From DATGFB01 sp032160545 (GTDB lineage Bacteria; Actinomycetota; Actinomycetes; Mycobacteriales; Jatrophihabitantaceae), in assembly GCA_032160545.1 (NCBI GenBank), contig JAVHVN010000001.1, positions 4,589 to 68,588 of the forward strand: DNA of 64,000 bases, given 5' to 3'. Shown one piece after another: positions 7,549 to 16,082 of the stretch; within the stretch, counting starts at the first letter, position 1; each line of letters opens with the position of its first letter. The position numbers and the translations under genes were made by a program. The notes under the pieces are model-generated. The model made no database searches, had not been told where the DNA came from, and worked only from the letters and a program-made list of their open reading frames with translations.

Positions 7549-8601
7549 TCAGTGCCGATCGAAGTCCACTGCGGAGTATGCCCGCAGCTTGCCGAGCTGA
7601 TGAAGAGAATCGACCAGCCGGATCGTGCCGGACTTCGAGCGCATGACGATCGACTCGGTCTGTACCGAGTCCGCGTAGTACCGGACGCCGCGCAGCAGAT
7701 CGCCGTCGGTGACGCCCGTGGCGCAGAAGAAGATGTCGTCGCCGCGAACCAGGTCGGCGGTGGTCAGCACACGGTCGAGATCGTGACCCGCGTCGAGCGC
7801 CTTCTGCCGCTCGGCTTCGTCGCGCGGCCAGAGCTTGGCCTGCATCACGCCGCCCATGCATCGCAGCGCGGCGGCGGCGATGATGCCCTCGGGCGTCCCG
7901 CCGATGCCGAGTAGCAGGTCGACGCCGGTGCCCGGCCGGGCCGCCGAGATCGCGCCCGCGACGTCGCCGTCGGTGATGAAGCGGATGCGGGCGCCGGCCT
8001 CGCGAACCTCCTTGACCAGGTTCGCGTGCCGCGGGCGGTCGAGAATGCAGACCGTAACGTCCTCGGGGTGGCCGTGCTTGGCCTTCGCGACCTTGCGGAT
8101 GTTGTCGGCCACCGACGCGTTGATGTCGATCGCGTCGGCCGACTCGGGGCCGGCCGCGATCTTGTCCATGTAGAACACGGCCGACGGATCGAACATGCTG
8201 CCGCGCTCGGACACCGCGATGACCGCGATGGAGTTCGGCATGCCCTTGGCCATCAGCGTCGTGCCGTCGATCGGGTCGACGGCGACGTCGCAGAGCGGCC
8301 CGGTGCCGTCGCCGACCTGCTCGCCGTTGAACAGCATCGGGGCTTCGTCCTTCTCGCCCTCGCCGATGACCACCACGCCGCGCATCGAGACGGTTCCGAT
8401 CAGCGCCCGCATCGCGTCGACGGCGGCACCGTCGCCGCCGATCTTGTCGCCCCGTCCCACCCAGCGGCCGGCAGCCATGGCCGCGGCCTCGGTGACCCGG
8501 ACCAGCTCGAGGGCCAGGTTGCGGTCGGGGGCCTGCCGCCCGACCGCAAGCGCCGGCGGGACGAGCGGCTGCACCGCGGTGTCGGGGGGTGCGTCGGGCA
8601 T
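7549..8601 (-). CDS. glpX: Class II fructose-1,6-bisphosphatase
   Basis: GlpX removes the 1-phosphate of fructose-1,6-bisphosphate in gluconeogenesis and is the only FBPase type in many actinobacteria. The 350-residue protein shows the metal-binding core (GDKIGGDGAAVDAMR, VVIGEGEKDEAPML, VDPIDGTTLMAKG) shared by the inositol-phosphatase superfamily, and LLLGIGGTPEGIIAAAALRCMGG. I chose ATG 8601 because GAGAGGAAG lies just upstream on its strand; the frame stays open to 8640. The catalytic acidic residues are all present. Confidence 0.93.
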   Translation of the reverse strand: MPDAPPDTAVQPLVPPALAVGRQAPDRNLALELVRVTEAAAMAAGRWVGRGDKIGGDGAAVDAMRALIGTVSMRGVVVIGEGEKDEAPMLFNGEQVGDGTGPLCDVAVDPIDGTTLMAKGMPNSIAVIAVSERGSMFDPSAVFYMDKIAAGPESADAIDINASVADNIRKVAKAKHGHPEDVTVCILDRPRHANLVKEVREAGARIRFITDGDVAGAISAARPGTGVDLLLGIGGTPEGIIAAAALRCMGGVMQAKLWPRDEAERQKALDAGHDLDRVLTTADLVRGDDIFFCATGVTDGDLLRGVRYYADSVQTESIVMRSKSGTIRLVDSLHQLGKLRAYSAVDFDRH

Positions 8602-8853
8602 GGCGACTTCCTCTCGGCACATCAGGGGGTGTGCGGTCATCCTTCCAGAAGCGGATATCGCGTCGCGCCGTCGGCGAAGGGGCCGTTACAGTCCGGCCGT
8701 GACCTGCGTCCGTCCCGTGGCCTGCGTGGCCGTCCTTCCGCCTCCGCGCTCCTGATCGGAGCGCGCCGGTCGCGACACCCCGGGTGAGCCCGGGTGCGTG
8801 CGCGCCGCGCTCCGACACCGACCCCTCATCGGTTCGACCCAGGAGCGCAATCC

Positions 8854-9777
8854 ATGTCCGTCTCGACCTTCGCCCGGTCCCGCGCCGGGCTGCTCGCCGT
8901 CAGCGGCGGCGCGGTGCTGTGGGGCACCACCGGCGTCGCCGTGCGCACGATCGCCGACCGCTCCAGCCTCTCGGCGGTCCCGATCGGCTGTTACCGCCTG
9001 GCCATCGCCGCTGCGCTGCTCATGCTCGTGTTCGGCCGTTCGGGACCGCGCCGGTTGCGCGCCGTGTGGCGGCGGCACCGGTGGGTGCTCGTCGCCTCGG
9101 GCGCCGGGCTCGGTATCTACCAGGCGCTGTACTTCGTCGGGGTGCAGTACATCGGCGTCAGCGTCTCCACGCTCGTGAGCCTGGCCATCGCTCCCGTCGT
9201 GCTGACGATCGCCTCGGCGGTGACGGCCCGGCGACGGCCGTCCGCCGCTTCGTCGGTGACCGTGGCGTGCGCCGTGGGCGGGCTCGCCCTGGTGGCGCTC
9301 GCCGCGGGCGGGACGGGCTCGACGGCGCCGCATCCGGTGGTGGGCATCGTGGCCTCGCTCGGCTCGGGCCTGGGGTACGCCGCCACCACCGTGCTCAACC
9401 GCCGGCTGGTGGCCGAGGGCGACGCCCTGGTCCTGACGGCGGCGACCAGTGGCATCGGCGCGCTGGTGCTGCTGCCGATCGCGGTGCCTTTCGGCATGGC
9501 GGTTCCGCACGACCTCGTCGCGGGCTGGTGGCTGTTCTACATCGGCCTGGGGCCGACCGCGATCGCGTACTGGCTGTTCTACTCGGGGCTGCGTTCGACG
9601 ACCTCGGAGGTGGCGGGCGTCCTGACGCTGCTCGAGCCGCTGACCGCCGCCTTGCTCGCGGCATGGTTGCTCGGAGAATCGCTGACGGGCGCGGGCCTCG
9701 TCGGCAGCGGTCTGCTCCTCGTGGCCATCGCGGTCCTGTACGTCCGCCGTCCCGAGATGGAACCGGCCGCGCTCTGA
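8854..9777 (+). CDS. EamA/DMT-family transporter
   Basis: The 307-residue membrane protein has ten predicted hydrophobic segments arranged as two EamA repeats (about 15-140 and 155-295). It shows the N-terminal GGAVLWGTTGVAVR and the C-terminal LTLLEPLTAALLAAWLLGESLT that end each half in drug/metabolite exporters. The substrate cannot be read from sequence; relatives export amino acids, metabolites or drugs. The ATG at 8854 follows AGGAG at 8841-8845, so the open frame upstream of it is probably not translated. It is divergent from glpX across a 250-base gap. Confidence 0.85.
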   Translation: MSVSTFARSRAGLLAVSGGAVLWGTTGVAVRTIADRSSLSAVPIGCYRLAIAAALLMLVFGRSGPRRLRAVWRRHRWVLVASGAGLGIYQALYFVGVQYIGVSVSTLVSLAIAPVVLTIASAVTARRRPSAASSVTVACAVGGLALVALAAGGTGSTAPHPVVGIVASLGSGLGYAATTVLNRRLVAEGDALVLTAATSGIGALVLLPIAVPFGMAVPHDLVAGWWLFYIGLGPTAIAYWLFYSGLRSTTSEVAGVLTLLEPLTAALLAAWLLGESLTGAGLVGSGLLLVAIAVLYVRRPEMEPAAL

Positions 9778-9827
9778 TCCGCTCGGTGCCAGCCGTGCCG
9801 CCTCGGGCGGGGGCCCTGAGGGACGGG

Positions 9828-10037
9828 TCAGCCGGGCTCGCCCGCGTCGTGCTTGGCGATCGCCTCGTCCAGGCGGGTCGCCGCGCCGTCGAGCCACTTC
9901 TGGCAGATGTCGGCGAGCTGCTCTCCGCGCTCCCACAGCGCGAGCGATTCCTCGAGCGTCTGGCCACCGGACTCGAGCAGGGCGACGACCTCGCGCAGCT
10001 CAGCGCGCGCCTGCTCGTAACCCAGCTCGTCGGTCAT
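9828..10037 (-). CDS. xseB: Exodeoxyribonuclease VII small subunit
   Basis: XseB is the small helical subunit that coats the large subunit of exonuclease VII, which degrades single-stranded DNA from both ends. The 69-residue protein matches the usual size and shows the family core YEQARAELREVVALLESGGQTLEESLALWERGEQLA in two short helices. Its ATG overlaps the xseA stop by four bases, so the subunits are co-translated in the order xseA-xseB. Confidence 0.92.
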   Translation of the reverse strand: MTDELGYEQARAELREVVALLESGGQTLEESLALWERGEQLADICQKWLDGAATRLDEAIAKHDAGEPG

Positions 10038-11236
10038 GGCGACGACCCTATGACGGTCACCTCGAACTCGCCGCGGGCGACCCGCACCCGCAGCGTGCCC
10101 TCGGCCTCGGCGGCGTCCCTGACGACCGTCGCGTCCGGCCGCCGCACCACGGCGTACCCGCGGTCCAGCGTCGACTGCGGCGACAAGGAGTGCACGCGCG
10201 CCCGCACGTGATCGAGGTCGGCGCGTGCCGCCTCGAGCAGGCCGGCGAGGCGGCGCCGCGACCGCTCGCGCTGAGCGGCCGACTCGTCCCGCTCTGCGGC
10301 GAGCCGGCCACGCAGCGATCGGCGCATGCGCCCGGGCAACCCGGACATGAGTTCGGCCTCGCGATGCAGCCGGGTGCGGATGCAGCCGCGCACCCGGGCC
10401 CGCAGTTCGGCGAGCGCCGCCGCTTCGGCGGCGAGGTCGGGGACGATGCGCTTGGCGGCGTCCGTCGGCGTCGACGCTGCGAGGTCGGCGACGAAGTCGA
10501 GCAGCGGGGTGTCGGTCTCGTGCCCAATGGCGCTCACGACCGGCGTGCGGGCCGCGAACACCGCGCGGACGAGCGACTCGTTGCTGAACGGCAGCAGATC
10601 CTCGACGCTGCCGCCGCCGCGGGCGATGACGATCACGTCGACGTCGGGGTCCGCGTCGAGGCGCTCGAGCGCTGCCACGATGTCGTTGACCGCCGACGCG
10701 CCCTGCGTGGCCACGCTCTCGATACGGAACGTGATGCCGGGCATCCGGCGGCGGCTGTTCTCGACGACATCCCGTTCGGCGGCGCTGGCGCGCCCACTGA
10801 CGATGCCGATGCGACGGGGCAGCAGCGGCAACCGGCGCTTGTGCTCCGGGGCGAACAGGCCCTCGGCGGCGAGCAACCGCTTCAGCGCCTCGAGCCGAGC
10901 CAGCAGTTCACCCAGGCCGACCTGGCGGATCTCGGTCGCCCGCAGGCTGAGCTGCCCGCGTTCGACGTAGAAGTCCGGACGGGCGCGGAGCACGACGCGC
11001 GAGCCCTCGGCGATGTCGTCACCGAGAACCGATCGCGCGCACGTCACCGAGAGCGAGATGTTGGCGTCCGGGTCGCGCAGGGTGAGGAACTGGGTGGGCA
11101 TGCCGGGCCGGCGGGTGATCTGTGCGATCTGGCCGTCGACCCAGATCTCACCGAGCCGAGCGATCCAATCCCCGATGCGCTGGGCGACGACCCGCACGGG
11201 AACGGGCGACTCGGCCGACGTCTCGAGCCGGGCCAT
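10034..11236 (-). CDS. xseA: Exodeoxyribonuclease VII large subunit
   Basis: This is the catalytic subunit of exonuclease VII. The 400-residue protein has an N-terminal OB fold (about 10-110: VWVDGQIAQITRRPGMPTQFLTLRD), a catalytic domain with GIVSGRASAAERDV and VIVIARGGGSVEDLLPFSNESLVRA, the conserved SAIGHETDTPLLDFVADLAASTPTDAAK, and a C-terminal coiled region. The length is in the family range. It lies between the lipid-droplet-type gene and xseB, as in mycobacteria (Rv1107c-Rv1109c). Confidence 0.93.
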   Translation of the reverse strand: MARLETSAESPVPVRVVAQRIGDWIARLGEIWVDGQIAQITRRPGMPTQFLTLRDPDANISLSVTCARSVLGDDIAEGSRVVLRARPDFYVERGQLSLRATEIRQVGLGELLARLEALKRLLAAEGLFAPEHKRRLPLLPRRIGIVSGRASAAERDVVENSRRRMPGITFRIESVATQGASAVNDIVAALERLDADPDVDVIVIARGGGSVEDLLPFSNESLVRAVFAARTPVVSAIGHETDTPLLDFVADLAASTPTDAAKRIVPDLAAEAAALAELRARVRGCIRTRLHREAELMSGLPGRMRRSLRGRLAAERDESAAQRERSRRRLAGLLEAARADLDHVRARVHSLSPQSTLDRGYAVVRRPDATVVRDAAEAEGTLRVRVARGEFEVTVIGSSP

Positions 11237-11242
11237 CGGCGG

Positions 11243-11611
11243 CTACTCGTCGCCCATCGTGTCGAACCGCGACGGCTTGCCCTTGCGCGGCGCGGGAATC
11301 TTCTTGCCGGGTGTGGGGATCTGCCGGGCGGTCGCCCCGCTGCCCGAGGCAGTGTGGCGGATGTCGTCGGGAGTGTCGTCGAACGTGGCCCACTCGGGCG
11401 GCTCGTCCGTGACGGTGCGGCGGGAAAGGACCTCGTCGCCCTTGGCAGCGAGATTGGCATACCGCTGCTGGGCTTGCAGCGACACCTGCAGCGCCGTGCT
11501 GATCGCGAGCATGGGCAGCTCGATCGCCCGATCGGGCAGGTGCCGCGCCTCGTCGACCGCGCTGGCGACCAGACCGACCGCGGCGCGCAGGGGCATCGGC
11601 AGCGATGGCAT
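11243..11611 (-). CDS. Lipid-droplet-associated-type protein (Rv1109c-like)
   Basis: The 122-residue protein has an N-terminal amphipathic region (MPSLPMPLRAAVGLVASAVDEARHLPDRAIELPMLAISTALQ) followed by a basic C-terminal tail (TPGKKIPAPRKGKPSRF). Size, composition and position between xseA and a divergent ispH match Rv1109c, a family annotated as lipid-droplet-associated. The molecular role is unknown. The start at ATG 11611 is chosen because the upstream in-frame extension would run into the ispH promoter. Confidence 0.65.
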   Translation of the reverse strand: MPSLPMPLRAAVGLVASAVDEARHLPDRAIELPMLAISTALQVSLQAQQRYANLAAKGDEVLSRRTVTDEPPEWATFDDTPDDIRHTASGSGATARQIPTPGKKIPAPRKGKPSRFDTMGDE

Positions 11612-11641
11612 GCGTCCAGCGTGCCCTATCCCCTCGATCCG

Positions 11642-11647
11642 TACCAT
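11642..11647 (+). promoter_or_regulatory. -10 box for a leaderless ispH transcript
   Basis: TACCAT fits TANNNT and ends 7 bases before the ATG at 11655. No Shine-Dalgarno precedes the ATG, so a leaderless or nearly leaderless mRNA is likely. Confidence 0.45.
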
Positions 11648-11654
11648 TGCAGGT

Positions 11655-12656
11655 ATGACCTCGACCCGGTCCGACGCGGCTGAGCCGCCCGAGGCACCCC
11701 GCAAGCGGGTGCTGCTGGCCAAGCCGCGCGGCTACTGCGCCGGTGTCGATCGCGCGGTGCAGACCGTCGAGCACGCGCTCGATCACTACGGCGCGCCTGT
11801 GTACGTCCGCAAGCAGATCGTGCACAACCTGCACGTCGTGCGTTCGCTCGAGGCGCGCGGGGCCGTGTTCGTCGAGGAGACCGACGAAGTGCCCGAGGGT
11901 GCGACCGTCGTGTTCTCGGCACACGGGGTGGCACCCGAGGTGCACGAACAGGCCCGGGCTCGCGGGCTCAGGACGATCGACGCGACGTGCCCGCTGGTGA
12001 CCAAGGTGCACAACGAGGCGCGCAGGTTCGCCGACGACGACTACGACATCCTGCTCATCGGCCACGAGGGGCACGAAGAGGTGGTCGGGACGACCGGCGA
12101 GGCGCCCAAGCACATCACCCTCGTCGACGGCCCGCACGACGTCGGCGATGTCGAGGTGCGGGACCCCGAGAAGGTCGTCTGGCTCTCGCAGACCACCCTG
12201 TCGGTCGACGAGACGATGCACACGGTCGACGCGCTGCGCGAGCGGTTCCCGCTGCTGCAGTCGCCCCCGTCCGACGACATCTGCTACGCGACGCAGAATC
12301 GGCAGGCGGCGGTGAAGACGATCGCCGCGCAGGTCGAGCTGTTCCTCGTCGTCGGGTCCGCGAACTCGTCGAATTCGGTGCGCATGGTCGAGGTGGCGGC
12401 TGCGAGCGGCTCCCGCGACGCGCGCCTCGTCGAGAACGCCGATGCCATCGACCCGGCCTGGCTCGAGGGCGTGACGACGGTGGGTGTCTCGTCCGGGGCG
12501 TCGGTGCCCGACATCCTGGTTCGCGAGGTGACCGACTGGCTCGCCAAGCAGGGCTACGGGGACCTCGAAGAGGTCACCACCACCGAGGAGCGGCTGACCT
12601 TCGCACTGCCGCGTGAGCTGCGCCGTGACCTGCGCGAGGCCGACATCCCCCGCTGA
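11655..12656 (+). CDS. ispH: 4-hydroxy-3-methylbut-2-enyl diphosphate reductase
   Basis: IspH (LytB) is the last enzyme of the MEP isoprenoid pathway and makes IPP and DMAPP with an iron-sulfur cluster. The 333-residue protein has the three cluster cysteines at 28 (GYCAGVDRAV), 112 (DATCPLVTKVH) and 210 (DDICYATQNRQ), together with SAHGVAPEV and the diphosphate-binding SANSSNSVR. The start is set by the ATG just after a -10 box. It shows that this organism uses the MEP route, the supply line for the prenyltransferase at the start of the window. Confidence 0.95.
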   Translation: MTSTRSDAAEPPEAPRKRVLLAKPRGYCAGVDRAVQTVEHALDHYGAPVYVRKQIVHNLHVVRSLEARGAVFVEETDEVPEGATVVFSAHGVAPEVHEQARARGLRTIDATCPLVTKVHNEARRFADDDYDILLIGHEGHEEVVGTTGEAPKHITLVDGPHDVGDVEVRDPEKVVWLSQTTLSVDETMHTVDALRERFPLLQSPPSDDICYATQNRQAAVKTIAAQVELFLVVGSANSSNSVRMVEVAAASGSRDARLVENADAIDPAWLEGVTTVGVSSGASVPDILVREVTDWLAKQGYGDLEEVTTTEERLTFALPRELRRDLREADIPR

Positions 12657-12728
12657 GCCGCCCTGGCCCAGGGGAGGTCACGCCCGGAGCTTTGCCGCAG
12701 TGCACTGCTGGCTCGGCTATACCGGTGT

Positions 12729-13460
12729 TCAGCGGCGGGCGACCAGGCGGATGCCGGCGACGATCAGGACTATCGCGGTTGCTCCGGCGATCGCGGGGAA
12801 CCCGTAGACGAGCCAGTTGATGGCGGCGTCGAACAGGACCTTGCGGTCGTGCCCGCCGTTGGAACGGAAATACAGCATGAGTCCCGAGCCCAGCGAATAC
12901 ACCAGCGGCGGCGCGATGACGACCGGGAACATCGCCGAGCGCCGCACCGCCAGGATGGCGACCGCCGACGCGATGACGATGCCGTAGTTGAAGCCGCCAC
13001 GGACCTGTGCCCCGGTGATGAGGTCGACGACCCCGCCGACGCCGGTGATCGCGACGAGCAGGGCGAGCGCCGCCCAGCCGGGCAGGCCGCGTTCCGGGGC
13101 GCGCGAGGTGGATGCCGCCGAGCCGGCGCGAGCGGGGGGAGCGCCGGCGCGTTGCGCGGCGGCATCGCGTTGCGCGGCGGCATCGCGTTGCGCGGCGGCT
13201 GCCTGGGCACGCTCGGTGGTGGCGGCGCGTCGGCCACGGGGATCGAGCTCGGGCGGCAGCGCGCCGTCGCGGCGAGCCGGCGGCTGACCGGGCAGCCCCC
13301 GGCCGGCCGGCGCTTGTGGCTGGTGGCCTGACGATGACCTGATCGCGGTCGTCGGGCTCCAGTTGTCGTCGGGGCGGCCGCCGGGCGGCACCGCCGCACT
13401 CGGCAGATTTGGACGAGCGGGCGCGGGGCGGCGAGCACCGGACGGGGAGGCGTCTGGCAC
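12729..13460 (-). CDS. DUF6542 membrane protein
   Basis: The 243-residue protein has a disordered Pro/Ala/Arg-rich first half and a C-terminal domain with about four membrane segments (LPGWAALALLVAITGVGGVVDL, FNYGIVIASAVAILAVRRSAMFPVVIAPPLVY, and the last helix ending GIRLVARR). This pattern fits DUF6542, found beside ispH in many actinobacteria (Rv1111c). I chose GTG 13460 because GAGGAG lies 6 bases upstream and a TACGGT -10 box at 13527-13522 would give a short leader; an in-frame GTG at 13523 would overlap that box. Function unknown. Confidence 0.7.
   Translation of the reverse strand: MPDASPSGARRPAPARPNLPSAAVPPGGRPDDNWSPTTAIRSSSGHQPQAPAGRGLPGQPPARRDGALPPELDPRGRRAATTERAQAAAAQRDAAAQRDAAAQRAGAPPARAGSAASTSRAPERGLPGWAALALLVAITGVGGVVDLITGAQVRGGFNYGIVIASAVAILAVRRSAMFPVVIAPPLVYSLGSGLMLYFRSNGGHDRKVLFDAAINWLVYGFPAIAGATAIVLIVAGIRLVARR
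13149..13202 (-). repeat. Three tandem 18-base repeats in the DUF6542 gene
   Basis: The unit GCGTTGCGCGGCGGCATC occurs twice exactly (13149-13166, 13167-13184) and a third time with two changes. On the coding strand it encodes AAQRDA repeats in the disordered region. Such a repeat is prone to slippage, so copy number may vary between strains without shifting frame. Confidence 0.85.
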
Positions 13461-13621
13461 TGCTGGCTCCTCGTCGTCCGTGCGCCACCCGGAAGTCCCG
13501 GAAAACGGCGTCCGTGCCGTCACCGTACCGTGCGAAACCGGGGTCGACGCTGTGCGGAGCCGGGCACGGGCAGCGCCCCGTCTCGAGCCTTCCTCACGCC
13601 GAGCAATCTCGTCCCGCCCGA

Positions 13622-14794
13622 TCAGGCGCCGTCGGCCGCCGCGTTGGCGCCCCGGTCGAGGTCGAGGTCGGCATCGAGAACGGGGTCCATTGCGTCGCCC
13701 GGCTCGGCCGAGGGTCGGGTCGGCCAGGGCAGCACCCGGCCATCGACGAACTCGGGCGCCGTCGTCTGGCGCGGCACCGCATCGGTGAGCATGTCGATCG
13801 GCTTGAGCACCGCGTGTGGGTCGACCACGCCGAGTTCGTGCATCTGCCGAGCCTTGGCAAAGACCATCCGCTCCATCGAGCCGACGGCCTCGTTGTAGGC
13901 GCCGACGGCGCCGCCGAGGCTGCGGCCGAGCTTGTCGAAGTGACCGCCCAGCGTGGCCAGCCGGCGGTAGAGGTCCTTGCCAAGCTCGTGGACCTGGCGC
14001 GCGTTGGCCGCGAGCGACTCCTGCCGCCAGCTGTAGGCCACGGTGCGCAGCAGGGCGACCAGGGTGGACGGCGTCGCCAGCACCACGTTGTGGGTGAAGG
14101 CGTGTTCGAGCAGTTCGGGATCCTCACGCAGCGCCGCGTCCAGGATCGCATCGGCAGGAACGAAACAGACGACGAACTCAGGAGTCGGCGAGAAGCGCTC
14201 CCAGTACGCCTTGCCGGCGAGCGCGTCGATGTGTGCGCGCACGTGTCTCGCGTGGGCCCGCATCCGAGCGTCACAGGTCGGCTCGTCGGGTGCCTCGAGC
14301 GCCTCGAGGTACGCACTCAACGCGACCTTCGCGTCGACGACGACCTGCTTGCCCCCGGTCAGGCGGACGACCAGGTCGGGACGCACCGAACCGTTCTCGC
14401 CGGTGACGGTCTGCTGGGTGACGTAGTCGACGTGCTCGGTCATCCCGGCTGCCTCGACGACGCGCTCGAGCTGCATCTCGCCCCACCGTCCGCGCACGTG
14501 CGGGGCGCGCAGCGCCGTGACGAGCTGGGTGGTCTGGGTGCGCAGGAGTTCGGAGGTGCTCGCCATGGCGTGCACCTGCTCACGCAGGGCGCCGTCGCTC
14601 GATGCGCGCCCCTTCTCGACCTCGGCGAGCTGCCGCTCGACCCGGGTGAGCGAGTCGCGCAGCGGGCCGACGAGCGCGGTGAGGCTGCCGTTGCGGGCGA
14701 GCAGCTCCTCGCGGCGGCGTCCGGCGACGAACGCGCCGACGGCGAAGCCGGCAGCGAGCCCGAGCAGGAGCAGCAGGACATCGGTAGCGGTCAT
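13622..14794 (-). CDS. rmuC: RmuC-family DNA recombination protein
   Basis: RmuC proteins limit inversions and rearrangements at short repeats and contain a nuclease-like core. The 390-residue protein has an N-terminal membrane anchor (VLLLLLGLAAGFAVGAFVAG), a coiled coil (about 25-85), then the RmuC domain with GRWGEMQLERVVEAAGM, PDLVVRLTGGKQVVVDAKVAL (the PD-(D/E)XK-like VDAK strand) and FVPADAILDAALRED. The acidic C-terminal tail (DPVLDADLDLDRGANAA) is not conserved. It is divergent from ychF. Confidence 0.9.
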   Translation of the reverse strand: MTATDVLLLLLGLAAGFAVGAFVAGRRREELLARNGSLTALVGPLRDSLTRVERQLAEVEKGRASSDGALREQVHAMASTSELLRTQTTQLVTALRAPHVRGRWGEMQLERVVEAAGMTEHVDYVTQQTVTGENGSVRPDLVVRLTGGKQVVVDAKVALSAYLEALEAPDEPTCDARMRAHARHVRAHIDALAGKAYWERFSPTPEFVVCFVPADAILDAALREDPELLEHAFTHNVVLATPSTLVALLRTVAYSWRQESLAANARQVHELGKDLYRRLATLGGHFDKLGRSLGGAVGAYNEAVGSMERMVFAKARQMHELGVVDPHAVLKPIDMLTDAVPRQTTAPEFVDGRVLPWPTRPSAEPGDAMDPVLDADLDLDRGANAAADGA

Positions 14795-14851
14795 AGGCCG
14801 ACGGTCGCATCCGGGTCGGACAGTTTGGCGAAGGCGCCCTCCCGACGCGCC

Positions 14852-14857
14852 TAGACT
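14852..14857 (+). promoter_or_regulatory. -10 box for a leaderless ychF transcript
   Basis: TAGACT lies 8 bases before the GTG start at 14866, with no ribosome-binding site between them. This supports both the GTG start and a leaderless mRNA. Confidence 0.5.
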
Positions 14858-14865
14858 GGTTCGTC

Positions 14866-15939
14866 GTGAGTCTCACGATCGGCATCGTCGGGTTGCCCAA
14901 CGTCGGCAAGTCGACCCTCTTCAACGCCCTGACGAAGAACGACGTCATCGCGGCGAACTACCCGTTCGCCACGATCGACCCGAACGTCGGTGTGGTTGGT
15001 GTGCCAGATCCGCGGCTCGACGCCCTGGCGAAGATCTTCGGGTCCGCGAAGATCGTTCCCGCCACGGTGTCCTTCGTCGATATCGCCGGCATCGTCCGCG
15101 GAGCAAGTGAGGGCGCCGGCCTGGGCAACAAGTTCCTCGCCAACATCCGCGAGGCCGATGCGATCTGCCAGGTCATCCGTGCGTTCAGCGACCCAGACGT
15201 CGTCCACGTCGACGGCAAGGTCAGCCCCAAGGACGACATCGAGACCATCAACACCGAGCTGCTACTCGCCGACCTGCAGACCATCGAGAAGGCGCTTCCC
15301 CGGCTGCAGAAGGAGGCCCGGCTGCAGAAGGACAAGGTCGCCGTGGTTGCCGCGGTCGAGCAGGCTCAGGCCGTCCTCGAGGAGGGCCGGACGATCTTCG
15401 GCGCGGCCATCGACCGTGAGCTGCTGCGCGAACTGCACCTGATGACGGCCAAGCCGTTCCTGTACGTGTTCAACGTCGACCCGGACGAGGTCGGCAACGA
15501 TGCGTTCAAGCAGGAGCTGCGTGAGCTCGTCGCTCCTGCCGAGGCGATCTTCCTCGACGCGAAGACGGAGGCCGAGTTGATCGAACTGCCCGACGACGAG
15601 GCACTCGAGCTGCTGCAGTCGATGGGGCAGCAGGAGTCCGGCATCGACGTGCTCGCAAGGGTCGGGTTCCAGACCCTCGGCCTGCAGACGTACCTCACGG
15701 CCGGGCCGAAGGAGGCGCGGGCGTGGACGATCCCGGTCGGCGCGACCGCGCCGCAGGCCGCGGGCGTGATCCACACCGACTTCGAGCGCGGCTTCATCAA
15801 GGCCGAGGTGGTCAGCTACGACGACCTCGTCGACGCCGGTTCGATGGCTGAGGCGAAAGCCCGCGGCAAGGTGCGGATCGAGGGCAAGGACTACGTGATG
15901 GCCGACGGCGACGTCGTCGAGTTCCGCTTCAACGTGTAG
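14866..15939 (+). CDS. ychF: YchF/Obg-family ATPase
   Basis: YchF is a universal ribosome-associated P-loop protein that prefers ATP to GTP and acts in stress and oxidative responses. The 357-residue protein has the P loop GLPNVGKST at 8-16, the switch region DIAGIVRGASEGAGLGNKFL, a central coiled-coil insertion (about 130-190) and a C-terminal TGS domain (AWTIPVGATAPQAAGVIHTDFERGFIKAEVV). Length and domains are complete. It stands alone and marks the end of the Rv1086-Rv1112-like block. Confidence 0.95.
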   Translation: MSLTIGIVGLPNVGKSTLFNALTKNDVIAANYPFATIDPNVGVVGVPDPRLDALAKIFGSAKIVPATVSFVDIAGIVRGASEGAGLGNKFLANIREADAICQVIRAFSDPDVVHVDGKVSPKDDIETINTELLLADLQTIEKALPRLQKEARLQKDKVAVVAAVEQAQAVLEEGRTIFGAAIDRELLRELHLMTAKPFLYVFNVDPDEVGNDAFKQELRELVAPAEAIFLDAKTEAELIELPDDEALELLQSMGQQESGIDVLARVGFQTLGLQTYLTAGPKEARAWTIPVGATAPQAAGVIHTDFERGFIKAEVVSYDDLVDAGSMAEAKARGKVRIEGKDYVMADGDVVEFRFNV

Positions 15940-16082
15940 GGGTCGTGCGCCTCGGGGCCCGGGCGACCAGAACCCCTATTTCGGAAGGGGAAAGTGAGTT
16001 GGGTGGCGAATTCGGTCATGTTCCGTATCGCTGGAGCGCCGGTGCGGACGTCTCCGTTTGACGCCGTTGAAGGGAGTCGTCT

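Noticed and set aside
8821..8850. GGTTCGACCC as a tRNA T-loop
   Set aside because: No matching acceptor, D or anticodon arms surround it; it lies in the leader of the EamA gene.
13149..13202. Tandem repeat as a CRISPR array
   Set aside because: The units are directly adjacent without spacers and encode protein; the same applies to the repeats at 60339-60992.
15954..15990. CCCCT/AGGGG hairpin after ychF as a terminator
   Set aside because: The stem has only five pairs and a large loop, too weak to call.
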